The notes: a model not told the origin generated them from the sequence alone. A stretch of DNA of 64,000 nt from Wenzhouxiangella sediminis (GCF_003410055.1 NZ_QUZK01000048.1:1-64000); one strand, 5' to 3'; numbered from the stretch's first letter, positions 51,507 to 62,002 are shown. Translations and numbers: made by a program.

Positions 51507-53456
51507 TCAGGAGTCGGGCACGAGGGCCTCGAGCTCCTCGATCCAGCCGATGCGGTCGACTCGCCCGGCGAAGAAGCGGGCGCCCTGCAGGGTGTGGTGA
51601 CCGTAGTCGTAGAAGTGCTTCCGGTACTGTTTGTCGATGGCGTGACACAGCTCCTCGGCGCGAGCGCACACGTAATCCATACGGTCGAGGTACGGCAGCG
51701 CGTGCGCTTCGGCAACGGCCTGCAGCGATCGGTTGATCTGCTCGAGTCCGGGCCGCCTGCCCTCGCCCGCGCGGTAGCTATCGAAGTGCGCCTGGTTGAC
51801 ACGTCGCACCATGTCCACATTGCGCAGTTCGATTCCGGGATCGTGATAGGCCTCGAGCAACATCACGTCGGCCATTGTCCGATCGCCGTACTCCTCGAAC
51901 TCGAAGATGTTGTTGACGATAAGGACCTGTTTGTCGTCGGCCTGGATCACCCCGAGCACCTCATCGAGTGCAGCGACATCGTCACGCTTGTAGCGCGACG
52001 CGATGATCACCACCCGAGCGTGGCGATAATTCTCGCTCGCGTAGAGCTCATGCGAAGGGTCGTCGAGGTCCGTCAACTGCGCGCCGAAACGAGCCAGCTG
52101 GAAACGCGCCTTGAAGTCCTCGCTGAAGCTCAGGATGTTGTAGATGTCCTTGGAGTGCGAATTGCCGACGACCAGAACCGGTACGCGATTATCCGAGGGG
52201 TCGAACCACGGGTGTCGGTCGAAGGGGTTGCCCTCGACGTTGTAGTTCGGATCGCCCGACCGGGCTCTCAACGGCTGCCAGCTTTCCTCCTGCAGTGCCC
52301 GATTGTCGGGCCTGAATTGCCTGAGCTCCGGCATGTCGTAGTCACGAGGCATGACGCCGTTATTGATGTGGGCGTAGAAGCCCACGCCGGAGAATGCGGC
52401 AATCAGAACAGCCGAAGCACCGAAGATGAACCGCCGGGAAAAGCGCGCCCGATCGCGAAAGGGACGTTCGACGAAACGCCAGCTAACCCAGGCGGCGAGC
52501 AGTGAGCACACTGCCAACAGCAAAAGCACCGTCGTGGAAGCTTCCCCTAGATGGTGGTGCCGGTAGAAGGCAAACGCTGGCTGGTGCCAGAGATAGGCGC
52601 TGTAGCTGATCAGGCCGATCCCCACGAGCATTCGCCGGCTGAGCAGACGCTGCACGAGGGACCCTTCCCGGGCGAACAGGATGACCATCGCCGTGCCCGC
52701 CGTCGGCACCAGCGCATGCACGCCCGGGAATGGTGTTTCGGCGTCGAAGGCGAAGACCGCACCCAGGATCAGAAGTAACCCTGAGAAACCGAAAAGATCA
52801 TCGAATCCCGGACGCGCGGTCATCCGGGGCGCGAGGAAGGCGCAAAAGGATCCGAGCAACAATTCCCAGCCGCGGAAGGGAATCAGGTAGAAGCCGGCCA
52901 TCGGGGCATGCGCAGCCGCCCACCCGGATGCGCCGAGACTGAGGAAGAAGAGAACGGCCAGGCACGCCAGCAGGCTGCGCGTGCCGAAGCGCCACACCAG
53001 CATGAGCAGCAACGGAAACAGGATGTAGTACTGTTCCTCGACCGCCAGGCTCCAGGTATGGAGTAGCGGGTTCATCTCCGAGGCCGTCGCGAAATAGCCG
53101 CTCTTGAGCCACAAGAGAAGATTGGACGAGAACAAGGCCGTGGCGGTGACGTTCTGCCCGAACGCCTCCATCTGGCTCGGGTACAGCAGGAGCCAGGCCA
53201 GCGGCAAGCAACAGGCCATGACCAGGAACAGCGCCGGCAGGATCCGTCGCGCTCGTCGCTCGTAGAAGTGGACCAGGCTGAAGCGCCCCTGGCTCATCTC
53301 GCGCGTGATGATGGTCGTGATGAGGTAGCCGCTGATCACGAAAAAGACATCCACGCCCACGTAGCCGCCGCTGAATGGCGGCAGGCCGGCGTGGAAAAGA
53401 ATGACGGGAAGTACGGCAACGGCTCGCAGGCCGTCGACCTCAGCGCGATATTTCAT
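51507..53456 (-). CDS. Acyltransferase-3 with C-terminal SGNH domain (OafA/YrhL type)
   Basis: A 649-residue membrane O-acyltransferase. The N-terminal ten-helix AT3 domain has YRAEVDGLRAVAVLPVILFHAG, GVDVFFVISGYLIT and FYERRARRILPA. The C-terminal periplasmic SGNH domain has VVGNSHSKDIYN, and HYDYGHHTLQGARFF-like sequence carries the DxxH. Such enzymes acetylate O-antigen or other surface sugars. The gene sits right after the duplicated tRNA end. The ATG at 53456 has only a weak ribosome site. Confidence 0.9.
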   Translation of the reverse strand: MKYRAEVDGLRAVAVLPVILFHAGLPPFSGGYVGVDVFFVISGYLITTIITREMSQGRFSLVHFYERRARRILPALFLVMACCLPLAWLLLYPSQMEAFGQNVTATALFSSNLLLWLKSGYFATASEMNPLLHTWSLAVEEQYYILFPLLLMLVWRFGTRSLLACLAVLFFLSLGASGWAAAHAPMAGFYLIPFRGWELLLGSFCAFLAPRMTARPGFDDLFGFSGLLLILGAVFAFDAETPFPGVHALVPTAGTAMVILFAREGSLVQRLLSRRMLVGIGLISYSAYLWHQPAFAFYRHHHLGEASTTVLLLLAVCSLLAAWVSWRFVERPFRDRARFSRRFIFGASAVLIAAFSGVGFYAHINNGVMPRDYDMPELRQFRPDNRALQEESWQPLRARSGDPNYNVEGNPFDRHPWFDPSDNRVPVLVVGNSHSKDIYNILSFSEDFKARFQLARFGAQLTDLDDPSHELYASENYRHARVVIIASRYKRDDVAALDEVLGVIQADDKQVLIVNNIFEFEEYGDRTMADVMLLEAYHDPGIELRNVDMVRRVNQAHFDSYRAGEGRRPGLEQINRSLQAVAEAHALPYLDRMDYVCARAEELCHAIDKQYRKHFYDYGHHTLQGARFFAGRVDRIGWIEELEALVPDS

Positions 53457-53534
53457 GGGTATCGATTTTTCCGGGGCGCGGGCATCATACGCCAAGCGCT
53501 CCGTCGCTGCAGGCGACCCGAAACGCCTTGCGAC

Positions 53535-54074
53535 CTATCCGGTGAAGGCCCTGAAGCTCTCGATCCAGCGATCGACCTGACTTGCCAGTTTCTGTTCGAC
53601 CGAACCGCCGTCACCGAACAGGTCGCCGGCGCGGGAAACCCGGAGATAGCCGGGATGCAAGTGGCAGCCCAGCTGACGGAGGTTGATCAAGGCACCCGCC
53701 TGGGCGAAGGCCGTCCCCCAAGCGCCGGGCGTCGCGCCGACGAGCCCGGTCGGCCGACCGCCGAACGTCGGCTTCATTTCGTCGCCGGGTCGCGTCAACC
53801 AATCGAGCGCATTCTTCAGCACCCCCGGCATCGACGCGTTGTACTCCGGGGTGACGATGATCAGCCCGTCGGCGGCCTTGATGTGCGACCGCAGGGACTC
53901 GACCGCGGCGGGTATGCCGCTCGACGCCTCCAGGTCCCCATCGTAGAGCGGGATGCCGTGAAGCGTTTGCACACTGACACTGACTTCCGGCGATGCGCGA
54001 TCGGCAATCAGGTGCGCCAGTCGCGTGTTGAAGGAATCTTTCCGGAGGCTGCCGGAAATCGCGATCCACTGCAT
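53535..54074 (-). CDS. NADPH-dependent FMN reductase
   Basis: A 179-residue flavodoxin-fold reductase. AISGSLRKDSFNTRLAHLI binds the FMN phosphate, and IIVTPEYNASMPGVLKNALDWLTRP is the family signature. It uses NADPH to reduce FMN or quinones and azo compounds. It begins 1 base after the stop of the RND pump gene and probably belongs to that operon's transcript. Confidence 0.92.
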   Translation of the reverse strand: MQWIAISGSLRKDSFNTRLAHLIADRASPEVSVSVQTLHGIPLYDGDLEASSGIPAAVESLRSHIKAADGLIIVTPEYNASMPGVLKNALDWLTRPGDEMKPTFGGRPTGLVGATPGAWGTAFAQAGALINLRQLGCHLHPGYLRVSRAGDLFGDGGSVEQKLASQVDRWIESFRAFTG

Positions 54075-54075
54075 G

Positions 54076-57000
54076 TCAGGACTCCGTCGAAATGTCTGTT
54101 GTCGATCGTCGCCGCCCGAGCCGGCCTTCGACCAGCGAATAGGCAGCCGGTACGACGACCAGGGTCAGCAAGGTCGAGCTCAGCATACCCCCGATGACCG
54201 CGACCGCGAGCGGTCCGTTGGTATCGGCACCGGCACCCAGGCCGAGCGCGGGTGGTAGCAGGGCCAGGATCACCGTGAACGACGTCATCAGGACCGGCCT
54301 GAGTCGAACCGGGCAAGCATTGCGCAAGGCTTCATCCACATCCTGACCCCGCTCACGATACTGATTGGCCAGGTCGACGAGGAGAATGGAGTTCTTCGCA
54401 ACCAGCCCGACCAGCAACACCATGCCGATCATCGAGTAGATATTGAGTGAATGGCCGGTCAGCCAGAGCAGGAATACGCCCCCGATGACGGCAAGGGGCT
54501 GGGCGGTCATCACGATCAAGGGCTGGATGAATGAATTGAACTGGCTCGCGAGCACGATATAGACGAGGACCACGGCCAGGACGAAGGCAAAGAGGACGTA
54601 GCCGACAGTCTGCTGGAACTCGCGAGCCTGCGCCTTGTAGGCCACCTGGTAACCCAGCGGCAGGATGTCTTCAGCCGCTGCATCGATGGCATTGACGGCC
54701 TCGCCGAGCGGTATGTCCGGGTTGCCGTAGAAGTCGGCGGAGTAGTTGAGATCGAAGCGGGTGATCACTGCCGGCCCCACCGTTTCGCGCGCCGTGGCCA
54801 GCGAATCGAAGCGCACCAGCGCACCCTCGGGCGATCGCAGGTAGATCCGCCCCAGGTCGGCAGGCCGGGTTACCTCGCCTTCACCGGCCTTGACCCGGAT
54901 ATCGTAGCGCTCCCCGTCCCCGGGCTCGTCGTTGTAGCGGGCGATGTCGTATCCACCGACGAGCATGTTGACCGCGAAGGCGACGTCCGCCGAACTCAGG
55001 CCGGCTTCGGCCGTCCGCACGCGGTCGACCTCGATGTCGAGCTGGGGCAAATCGAGCTGCAGGTCCAGGTCGAGCCGCCCCATACCTTCGATATCTTCGA
55101 GCCGCTGGCGCATGCGTCCGGCCAGTTCGGAGACGCGTTCGAGATCCGGTCCGTTTATGACGAATTGCAGGGGATCGCCTCTCTGACCGCCCACGATCGA
55201 GGGCGGTGCGGCAAAGGCCAGTACGCCGGGAATACCGGCCAGCTCCGCTCTAAGCTCGTCCAGGAAGACCTGCTGCGAGACGTCCCGCTCGGCGCGATCG
55301 ACCATGCGAACAAACGCGATGCCTCGATTGACTTCGCCGGCCTCGCCCAGACCGATCGCGGTAAAGTAGGTTCGGATCTCCTCGTGGCCGCCGAGTACCT
55401 GCTCGATTCGCCCCAGATAACGATCGGTCGCCTCGATGCCGGTCCCGAGGGGTGCCCGGAAGGAAACCACGAATCGGCCTTCGTCTTCTTCCGGCACGAA
55501 CTCCTTGTCGATGTCGGCGAGGAAAAAGCCTGAGGTCAGCACGACCAGCGTAGCTATGAGCAGCACGCCCCAGCGACGGTGCAGACTCCACCCGAGCGCC
55601 CGCTTGTAGCCTCCGTTCATGGATTCGAAAAAGCGATCCAGGGCGTGGTAGAGGCGCCCGTGCTCCTCACCCTTGCGACGCACCCTCAGAAAGCGGGAAC
55701 TGAGCATGGGGGTGAGCGTCAGCGACACCACGGCCGAGGCCAGCACGCCCACGGTCACCGTCACGGCGAAGGACTCGAAGAACCGGCCGATGATGCCACC
55801 AAGGAAGATCACCGAGGCGAAGATCGAAACCAGGGTCAGTGTGGTGGCGATGATCGCGAAGAAGACCTGGTTGCTGCCGCCGATGGCGGCCTCGATCGGA
55901 TCCGGGGTTTCTTCTTCGCGGAATCGGTAGATGTTTTCCAGCACCACGATCGCATCGTCGACGACCACGCCGATCAACAGCAGTAATCCAAGCAGAGTCA
56001 TGGTGTTGAAGGTATAGCCCAGTGCGTAGATTGCCGCGACGGCCGCCAGCAACGAAACCGGAATGGCCAGCGCGATGATCACGGTGCCTCGCCAGGTTCG
56101 CAGGAAAAACAACACCACCAGGGCGGCCAGCAGGGTCCCTTCAAGCAGATGATCCTCGAGGGCCTGGACGATCTCCTCGATCAGCTCGGAATCGTCGGAT
56201 GCAATCTTGATGGTCATGCCGGGCGGGAGCTGGGGAATGATCTGCTCATCGAGCCTGCGCCGGACTTCTTCGACGATGGCCACGGTGTTGGTGCCGGCAA
56301 TCTTGACGATGCCCAGGCCCACGGTGGGCTCCCCCATGAAGCGTGCGATGGAACGATTGTCTGCCAGGCCGTCGACCACCTCGGCAAAGTCGGAAATGCG
56401 AATGGGCGCACCGTCGACATGGCGCACGACCATGTTCTCCAGCGCCTGCGGAGAGTGATACTCGAGGTCGAGCTTGACCAGGGACTCGGTCGATCCGGAC
56501 ACCAGGAAGCCGCCCGGAAACTGAACGTGTTCGGTGGCGAAGGCCGTTCGGATATCCTGCGCCGTCACCCCGAGCGCGGCCATTCGCTCGAGGTCCACCT
56601 CCACCCGAATGGTGCGCGCCCGCCGCCCCCCGATGCGGACTTCACCCACACCGTCGATCGTTTCGAGTCGCTTGCGTATGACGTTGTCGGCGTACTGGTT
56701 GAGCTGCTGCAGCGTGCGATCGCCCTGAAGGGAAATCCACATGATGGCGCTGGCACCGGCCTCGACCTTGGCGACGACCGGCGGATCGGCATCCTCGGGC
56801 AACTCGCGAACGACCTGGTTGACCTTGGCCTGAACCTCGTTGAACGCCACGTCGATATCCTTGGCCAGGTTGAAGGTGACGATGACGTTGGACACGCCCG
56901 GCGAGGAGTTGGACTGGATGTAGTCGATCCCGGGTACGCTGTTGACCGAGCCCTCGACGATGTTGGTGATGCTGGCATCGACGATCTCCGGGCTGGCGCC

Positions 57001-57156
57001 CGGCAGTACCGTCGTGATGGAGACAACCGGAAACTCGATCTCGGGGAAACGATCAACGCCGATGGAGCGAAAGCCGATCAGGCCGAAAAGGACCATGACG
57101 GCCGAGATCATCCAGGCCAGCACATGCCGCCGGATGGACAACTCCGGCAGCGTCAT
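54076..57156 (-). CDS. RND efflux transporter, HAE1 family
   Basis: A 1026-residue inner-membrane proton-driven efflux pump. The N-terminal LSIRRHVLAWMISAVMVLFGLIGF start is common in MdtB/MexF-like pumps. Two sets of six helices surround periplasmic domains. GVVVDDAIVVLENIYR holds the paired Asp residues of helix 4, and GADTNGPLAVAVIGGMLSSTLLTLVVVPAAYSL closes the protein. Its ATG overlaps the adaptor's stop. No TolC-type outer-membrane gene is present. Confidence 0.95.
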   Translation of the reverse strand: MTLPELSIRRHVLAWMISAVMVLFGLIGFRSIGVDRFPEIEFPVVSITTVLPGASPEIVDASITNIVEGSVNSVPGIDYIQSNSSPGVSNVIVTFNLAKDIDVAFNEVQAKVNQVVRELPEDADPPVVAKVEAGASAIMWISLQGDRTLQQLNQYADNVIRKRLETIDGVGEVRIGGRRARTIRVEVDLERMAALGVTAQDIRTAFATEHVQFPGGFLVSGSTESLVKLDLEYHSPQALENMVVRHVDGAPIRISDFAEVVDGLADNRSIARFMGEPTVGLGIVKIAGTNTVAIVEEVRRRLDEQIIPQLPPGMTIKIASDDSELIEEIVQALEDHLLEGTLLAALVVLFFLRTWRGTVIIALAIPVSLLAAVAAIYALGYTFNTMTLLGLLLLIGVVVDDAIVVLENIYRFREEETPDPIEAAIGGSNQVFFAIIATTLTLVSIFASVIFLGGIIGRFFESFAVTVTVGVLASAVVSLTLTPMLSSRFLRVRRKGEEHGRLYHALDRFFESMNGGYKRALGWSLHRRWGVLLIATLVVLTSGFFLADIDKEFVPEEDEGRFVVSFRAPLGTGIEATDRYLGRIEQVLGGHEEIRTYFTAIGLGEAGEVNRGIAFVRMVDRAERDVSQQVFLDELRAELAGIPGVLAFAAPPSIVGGQRGDPLQFVINGPDLERVSELAGRMRQRLEDIEGMGRLDLDLQLDLPQLDIEVDRVRTAEAGLSSADVAFAVNMLVGGYDIARYNDEPGDGERYDIRVKAGEGEVTRPADLGRIYLRSPEGALVRFDSLATARETVGPAVITRFDLNYSADFYGNPDIPLGEAVNAIDAAAEDILPLGYQVAYKAQAREFQQTVGYVLFAFVLAVVLVYIVLASQFNSFIQPLIVMTAQPLAVIGGVFLLWLTGHSLNIYSMIGMVLLVGLVAKNSILLVDLANQYRERGQDVDEALRNACPVRLRPVLMTSFTVILALLPPALGLGAGADTNGPLAVAVIGGMLSSTLLTLVVVPAAYSLVEGRLGRRRSTTDISTES

Positions 57157-58226
57157 GCCCCTGCTCCCCGATCGCGAACCTCCAGAAGCGCACCGTCGGT
57201 CAGGAAGCCGGCACCGTCGACGACGACGGTTTCACCGGCATCGAGCCCCTCGGCGATTTCCACCCAGCCGTCGCCACGCAGGCCCACTCGAACCGATCGC
57301 GCTTGGGCGCGTCCGCCCTCGACCACGTAGACGACCTCTCCTGCCGACCGGCGGACCACGCTCGCCGGCGGTACCACAAGGCCTTCATGGCGCTCGAGAA
57401 TCACCCGTCCGGTGACCGACCCGCCCGCCCGCCAGCCGCCCGGGTTGTCGAGCGCCACGATCAGCTCGATTGCACGCGAGCCCTCGCCGATGACCGGCCT
57501 CAGGTCGGTCACTTCCGCCTCGATCCAGTCGTGGGGACGCGCGGGAGACGCCAGACGAACCGGCTGTCCCAACTCGACCTCCCCCTGAAGGTGCTCCGGC
57601 AGCGGCAGAAAGGCCTGCAGAGCCTGGCCGGAAACCAGTTCGAAGACGCGCATTCCGGGCGTCACATAGTCGCCGACACTGATGAATCGAGACTGGATCC
57701 GACCGCTGACCGGGCTGGCGATCGTGGTCTGGCGCAGGTTGTACTCGGCATCGTCGAGCCTGGCTTGGGCGGCATCCAGCTGCGCCTTGAGCGACTCGAC
57801 CGCCGTCCTTGCTTCATCGAGCTGATCCTGTGCGATGGACTGTGAGTCTGCGAGGTCGCTCAGTCGGCGCACGCGACGCCGCTCATTGTCCAGAAGTGCC
57901 TGGATCCTGGCGATTTCGGCCCGGCCGGAGTTGACGGCGATCTGCTGCACCTCGGCATCGATGCCGGCCAGCGCCTGGCCGGTCTCGACCGTATCGCCCA
58001 CATCCACGTGAACCTCTCGGATGCGCCCGCCCGTCTCGGCCGAGACCGCCGGCGCCGAATTGGCCCGAAGCCGGCCGACGGACAGCTCGACCCGCTCCAC
58101 GACTCTGGCCTCCGCTGCCGTGGTCGTGACCGGGGTGGCGCGCTCCTGCTGTCCCCCCTCCTCCGACTCGCCGCAGGCGGCCAGGACGAGGCCCAGGAAA
58201 ACGATCGAAACGAATCTCTGTTTCAT
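57153..58226 (-). CDS. RND efflux periplasmic adaptor (MFP) lipoprotein
   Basis: A 357-residue membrane-fusion protein. The lipobox LAAC gives lipidated Cys18. A lipoyl domain (HVDVGDTVETGQALAGID), a coiled-coil hairpin (about 85-150, ELDEARTAVESLKAQLDAAQARL-like heptads) and beta-barrel domains follow. It bridges the RND pump and a TolC-like channel encoded elsewhere. ATGA overlaps join it to both tetR and the pump gene. Confidence 0.95.
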   Translation of the reverse strand: MKQRFVSIVFLGLVLAACGESEEGGQQERATPVTTTAAEARVVERVELSVGRLRANSAPAVSAETGGRIREVHVDVGDTVETGQALAGIDAEVQQIAVNSGRAEIARIQALLDNERRRVRRLSDLADSQSIAQDQLDEARTAVESLKAQLDAAQARLDDAEYNLRQTTIASPVSGRIQSRFISVGDYVTPGMRVFELVSGQALQAFLPLPEHLQGEVELGQPVRLASPARPHDWIEAEVTDLRPVIGEGSRAIELIVALDNPGGWRAGGSVTGRVILERHEGLVVPPASVVRRSAGEVVYVVEGGRAQARSVRVGLRGDGWVEIAEGLDAGETVVVDGAGFLTDGALLEVRDRGAGA

Positions 58227-58870
58227 GCTGCAGCTCCGTTGGAGGCATCGGGCTCGAGCCCGTGGTAGATCAGATCGATGACGGCCTTGGCGATTTCGTC
58301 GGGCCGTTCGACCAGACCGAGACCAGGCAGACCGGCGAGCTCCCCGGCGTGCTGGAAGAGGAAAGCATTGGTTGCGAACAGCGCCAGGGCCGCGACATGA
58401 CAGTGCGCCGTTCGCCGAATGTCACCGGCTTCGCGGGCCGACTCGAGCTGGCGGACCAGTCGGGTGAAATTGGTCGAAAGCAGCTCGAGAATCAGGGGGC
58501 GCCGGTGGTCGAGGGCGGGGTCCTGCAGTTCTCGCATGATCAGGCGCACGACCTGCCGGTGGCGGGCCATGTGGCGAAGATGCTCTTCCTGAAAGCCCCG
58601 CAGCGCAGCGGCGACACCGCCGGACGCGGAAAAGTAACGGTCGAGCCGTTCACCGAAATCATCCACGGCCTCACCGATCACCGCCAGGTACAGCGCCTCC
58701 TTGGACGGAAAGTGGTGGAACACCGTTGATTTGCTCATGCCGGCGCGACGCGCGATCGCCGCAATGGAAGAGGCAGCGTAACCGCTCTCCGAAAACGCGC
58801 CGGCCGCGGCCTCGAGCAAGCGTTGACGGCCACCGGCAGAATCCTCTTTGCGCTTGGCGCTGACGGGCAT
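58223..58870 (-). CDS. TetR family transcriptional regulator
   Basis: A 215-residue regulator. The N-terminal helix-turn-helix is LLEAAAGAFSESGYAASSIAAIARRAGMSKSTVFHHFPSKEALY. The C-terminal ligand-binding domain is variable. The start at 58870 has GGAGGAAG upstream. It is first in the tetR-MFP-RND-FMN reductase operon. A palindromic operator 21 bases before its start suggests autoregulation, which is typical for efflux repressors. Confidence 0.93.
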   Translation of the reverse strand: MPVSAKRKEDSAGGRQRLLEAAAGAFSESGYAASSIAAIARRAGMSKSTVFHHFPSKEALYLAVIGEAVDDFGERLDRYFSASGGVAAALRGFQEEHLRHMARHRQVVRLIMRELQDPALDHRRPLILELLSTNFTRLVRQLESAREAGDIRRTAHCHVAALALFATNAFLFQHAGELAGLPGLGLVERPDEIAKAVIDLIYHGLEPDASNGAAA

Positions 58871-58891
58871 GCTTCCTCCACGGAACAAGAG

Positions 58892-58911
58892 CCGACCGAC
58901 CGGTCGGTTGG
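58892..58911. promoter_or_regulatory. TetR operator (palindrome)
   Basis: A 14-base perfect palindrome ACCGACCGGTCGGT (58895-58908), extended by two further pairs on each side (CC...GG) after one mismatch. It lies between the regulator's start and fabI. This is the classical shape and place of a TetR-family binding site. Confidence 0.7.
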
Positions 58912-58979
58912 TGTCATTCTAGCATGGGCGCCGTTACAATCTGCCCACTCCCGGAACTCACAAGAAGGAAAACGGAATC

Positions 58980-59765
58980 ATGGGCATGCTCGAAGGCAAG
59001 AAAGCCTTGATCGTCGGGGTTGCAAGCCCCCGCTCCATCGCCTGGGGAATCGCCGAAGCGATGCATCGTGAAGGTGCGGAACTGGCGTTCACCTACCAGA
59101 ACGAGAAGCTGCAGTCGCGCGTCCAGAAAATCGCCGACCAGACCGGCTCGAGCCTCACGATGCCGCTGGACGTCGCAAGCGACGAACAGATCGAAGCCGT
59201 GTTCGACACCATCGAGAAGGAATGGGGTGCACTCGACATCATCGTGCATGCGGTCGGCTACGCGCCACGCGAGCAGCTCGAGGGCGAGTTCGCCGACGTG
59301 GTCGATCGCGAGGGCTTCCGAATCGCCCACGACATCTCGGCGTACAGCTTCCCGGCCCTGGCACGCGCCGGCCGTCATCTCATGAAGGACCGCAACGCGG
59401 CGCTGCTGACACTCAGCTACCTGGGTGCCGTTCGCGCCATGCCCAGCTACAACGTCATGGGGCTGGCCAAGGCTTCGTTGGAGTCATCCGTTCGCTATCT
59501 GGCCCACGGCCTGGGCGCGGACGGCATTCGCGTCAACGGCATTTCGGCCGGTCCGATCAAGACCCTGGCCGCCTCCGGCGTGTCCAAGCTCCGCTCCATG
59601 CTCGAGCACGTCGAGGAAACCTCGCCGATCCGCCGCAACGTCACCAAGGAAGACGTCGGCAACGCCGCAGCATTCCTGTGCTCCGACCTGGCCGCAGGCA
59701 TCACCGGCGAAATCACCTACGTCGACGGGGGCTACAGCACCGTCGGGATGGCCGGCCTGGACTGA
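58980..59765 (+). CDS. fabI: Enoyl-ACP reductase (NADH), FabI
   Basis: A 261-residue SDR-fold enzyme of the last step of fatty-acid elongation. The NADH-binding [25 protein letters not shown] and the catalytic Tyr/Lys in [13 protein letters not shown] are intact. [16 protein letters not shown] is the substrate-loop region. AAGGAAAA serves as the ribosome site. It converges on ppiD, with a shared terminator between them. The ppiD-fabI neighbourhood is also known from pseudomonads. Confidence 0.97.
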   Translation: MGMLEGKKALIVGVASPRSIAWGIAEAMHREGAELAFTYQNEKLQSRVQKIADQTGSSLTMPLDVASDEQIEAVFDTIEKEWGALDIIVHAVGYAPREQLEGEFADVVDREGFRIAHDISAYSFPALARAGRHLMKDRNAALLTLSYLGAVRAMPSYNVMGLAKASLESSVRYLAHGLGADGIRVNGISAGPIKTLAASGVSKLRSMLEHVEETSPIRRNVTKEDVGNAAAFLCSDLAAGITGEITYVDGGYSTVGMAGLD

Positions 59766-59797
59766 GCCGACCGCCCGGCGGGATACCGAGCCACAAA

Positions 59798-59820
59798 AAA
59801 GCCGGGCTGAGCCCGGCTTT
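59798..59820. terminator. Bidirectional terminator between fabI and ppiD
   Basis: A 10-base perfect stem (59798-59807 with 59811-59820) with TGA loop and A and T runs on both sides. It serves both the plus-strand fabI and the minus-strand ppiD. Confidence 0.88.
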
Positions 59821-59847
59821 TTCGTTCATGCACGGTGGGAACCGGAC

Positions 59848-61752
59848 CTAGAGCCGATCCTCGACCACACTGATCTCGGTTTCTTCGCGCAACCGCGCGA
59901 TCAGTCCTTCGAGCGCCTCCTGCGTTCTGGTCGAGCGAAGCTGGCGACGCATCATGTCGCGTTCTGTTTCGCTCGCTTCGGCCGGATTGCCCGCCCGAAC
60001 GCCCTCGAGGCGGACAAGTGCATACCCGCCCTGCCTGGGCAGGACATGCAGAGTGGGCTCCTCGCCCGGCGCAGGCAGGCGGAAGACTTCGCGCAGGAAA
60101 GCCGGTCCCTGCTGGAAATCACGCCGACCGAGCGAATCGATGGAGACGAGATCCAGCCCTTCCGACTCGGCCAGGGACTCCAACGTAGAACCGTCCGAGC
60201 CAACGCGCTCGAGCAGGGCCTCAGCGCGCTCCTCGGCCATCTCGCGGCTGCGCTCCGTCACCAGGCGCTGACGGATGCGGTCGGAAACCTCTTCGAGCGG
60301 ACGCGGCTCCGCCGGCTCGTGTTCGAGCACCTTGACCGCCACCATGTGATTGCGGTCGATCTCGATGGGATCCGACACGGCCTCGTCGAGTAGCACCAGG
60401 TCGGAAAATGCCGCCTGAACCACTTCTTCGTTGGAAGCAATACCGTTTTCGGCGCCGGCCCGGGTAAACCAGTCGGTTTCCTTGATCTCAAGGCCGAGTT
60501 CCTCCGCGAGCGGATCCAGGCTGCTGTCGTCGGCATAGACCAGGTCGACCATCCGCTCCGACAGTTCGATGTAGAGATCTTCGCGCTGACGCTGGAGATG
60601 TTCCTCGAGAATCTCCGGGCGGGCTTCTTCGAAACTCATGCCCTGCGGCGGACGAATCTCGTCGAGGCGGATGATGTGCCAGCCGAACTGCGTCTCCACG
60701 GGATCGCTGACATCGCCGGCCGCCGCAAGATCGTAGAGCGCTTCCTCGAAGGGCGCCACCATGTCTTCCGGCTCGATCCAGCCGAGATCCCCGCCCTGCT
60801 CGGCCGACACCGGATCGTCGGAATACTCGGCGGCGAGTTCCTGGAAAGATTCGCCCTCGGCGATACGCTCACGCAATTCCGTCGCCAGCGCTTCGGCGGA
60901 CTCGGCATCACCGGCCCCTTCGGACGTGATCAGGATATGGGATGCACGACGCGCCTCCGGCGTCAGGTAGCGCTGACGCGCGCTCTCGTAGCGCTGCCGA
61001 AGTTCCTCCTCGCTGAGCTCTGCCTCTTCGATGAGCGCCTCGGGCTGGAGTTCGACATAGGCCAGGCGCACGCGCTCCTCGGTCGTGAATCTGTCGATAT
61101 TGTCCTGGTAATAAGCCTCGACGTCCTCCTCGGAGACTTCGACCTGATCTTCGAACTCCGCGGCCGGCACCTGCACGAGGCTGACTTGCCGGGTCTGGCG
61201 CTGCAGGCTGATCAGGCGGTCGACTTCGGTTTCGGTCACTACCGCCGAGCCGGACAGGGCCTGCGGAATCAGGCTGGTCTGAATGTCTTCACGAAGGGTC
61301 TGCTCGAAGCTGCGCGGCGTTTCCCCCGCCCCGCGCAGGGCCTGCATGTAGACGTCCTGGTTGAACTGCCCCTCGATCTGGAAAGCCGGAATGTCCCGGA
61401 TGACCTGGGCCAGCGCCTGGTCGCTCACGCGCAAACCGAGATCCTCGGCGTACTGGCGCAGCAGCAACTGGTCGATCATGCCTTCCAGGTGCTCGCGTCG
61501 TACTGCGGGCTGGTTGGTGTCGAGTTCGCTGTAGCGATCGCCGAGCTGCTGCCGGAGGCGCTGGCGATACTGCGCGAAACTGGTCTGGAACTCGCTCGAC
61601 GAGATTTCGGCATCCCCGACAACGGCGACCGCGTCCTGCGGCACACCGCGCATGTAGCTGTCGAGCCCGAAAAAGAGGAAGGGAACGGCCAACAGGCCGA
61701 GCACGAAGATGGCGACGATCCCGGTTACGCGATCACGAATGGCCTGAAGCAT
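59848..61752 (-). CDS. ppiD: PpiD-type periplasmic folding chaperone
   Basis: A 634-residue inner-membrane-anchored chaperone near the Sec translocon. An N-terminal helix ([22 protein letters not shown]) is followed by a SurA/PpiD-type N domain and a parvulin domain (about 265-365: [10 protein letters not shown]...[13 protein letters not shown]...[11 protein letters not shown]). PpiD parvulin domains are often inactive as isomerases. The ATG at 61752 has AAGGATC upstream. Two tRNA genes and hupB precede it on the same strand. Confidence 0.94.
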   Translation of the reverse strand: MLQAIRDRVTGIVAIFVLGLLAVPFLFFGLDSYMRGVPQDAVAVVGDAEISSSEFQTSFAQYRQRLRQQLGDRYSELDTNQPAVRREHLEGMIDQLLLRQYAEDLGLRVSDQALAQVIRDIPAFQIEGQFNQDVYMQALRGAGETPRSFEQTLREDIQTSLIPQALSGSAVVTETEVDRLISLQRQTRQVSLVQVPAAEFEDQVEVSEEDVEAYYQDNIDRFTTEERVRLAYVELQPEALIEEAELSEEELRQRYESARQRYLTPEARRASHILITSEGAGDAESAEALATELRERIAEGESFQELAAEYSDDPVSAEQGGDLGWIEPEDMVAPFEEALYDLAAAGDVSDPVETQFGWHIIRLDEIRPPQGMSFEEARPEILEEHLQRQREDLYIELSERMVDLVYADDSSLDPLAEELGLEIKETDWFTRAGAENGIASNEEVVQAAFSDLVLLDEAVSDPIEIDRNHMVAVKVLEHEPAEPRPLEEVSDRIRQRLVTERSREMAEERAEALLERVGSDGSTLESLAESEGLDLVSIDSLGRRDFQQGPAFLREVFRLPAPGEEPTLHVLPRQGGYALVRLEGVRAGNPAEASETERDMMRRQLRSTRTQEALEGLIARLREETEISVVEDRL

Positions 61753-61798
61753 GATCCTTGTATGACCCCGGTTGTAGTTTCGATTGTCAGAAATGAAC

Positions 61799-61819
61799 AG
61801 GGCGCCCATCGGGCGCCCT
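61799..61819 (-). terminator. Hairpin after tRNA-Asp
   Basis: A 9-base perfect GC stem (61799-61807 with 61811-61819), ATC loop, 10 bases after the tRNA-Asp 3' end and before ppiD. It may end or attenuate the hupB-tRNA transcript. The T run is weak. Confidence 0.6.
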
Positions 61820-61828
61820 GCTGATTAG

Positions 61829-61905
61829 TGGCGGAGTGGACGGGACTCGAACCCGCGACCCCCGGCGTGACAGGCCGGTATTCTAACCAACTGAACTACC
61901 ACTCC
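61829..61905 (-). tRNA. tRNA-Asp (GTC)
   Basis: A 77-base tRNA with acceptor GGAGTGG/CCACTCC and anticodon loop CTGTCAC (anticodon GTC). CCA is encoded. It lies 6 bases after tRNA-Val. Confidence 0.96.
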
Positions 61906-61911
61906 TAATCC

Positions 61912-61987
61912 TGGTGGGTGCTGGAGGGCTCGAACCTCCGACCCTCGCCTTGTAAGGGCGATGCTCTCCCAGCTGAGCTAAGCACCC
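61912..61987 (-). tRNA. tRNA-Val (TAC)
   Basis: A 76-base tRNA with acceptor GGGTGCT/AGCACCC and anticodon loop CTTACAA (anticodon TAC). CCA is encoded. It lies 15 bases after hupB and is probably cut from the same transcript as hupB and tRNA-Asp. Confidence 0.96.
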
Positions 61988-62002
61988 CGGGCAACAAGCC
62001 CG

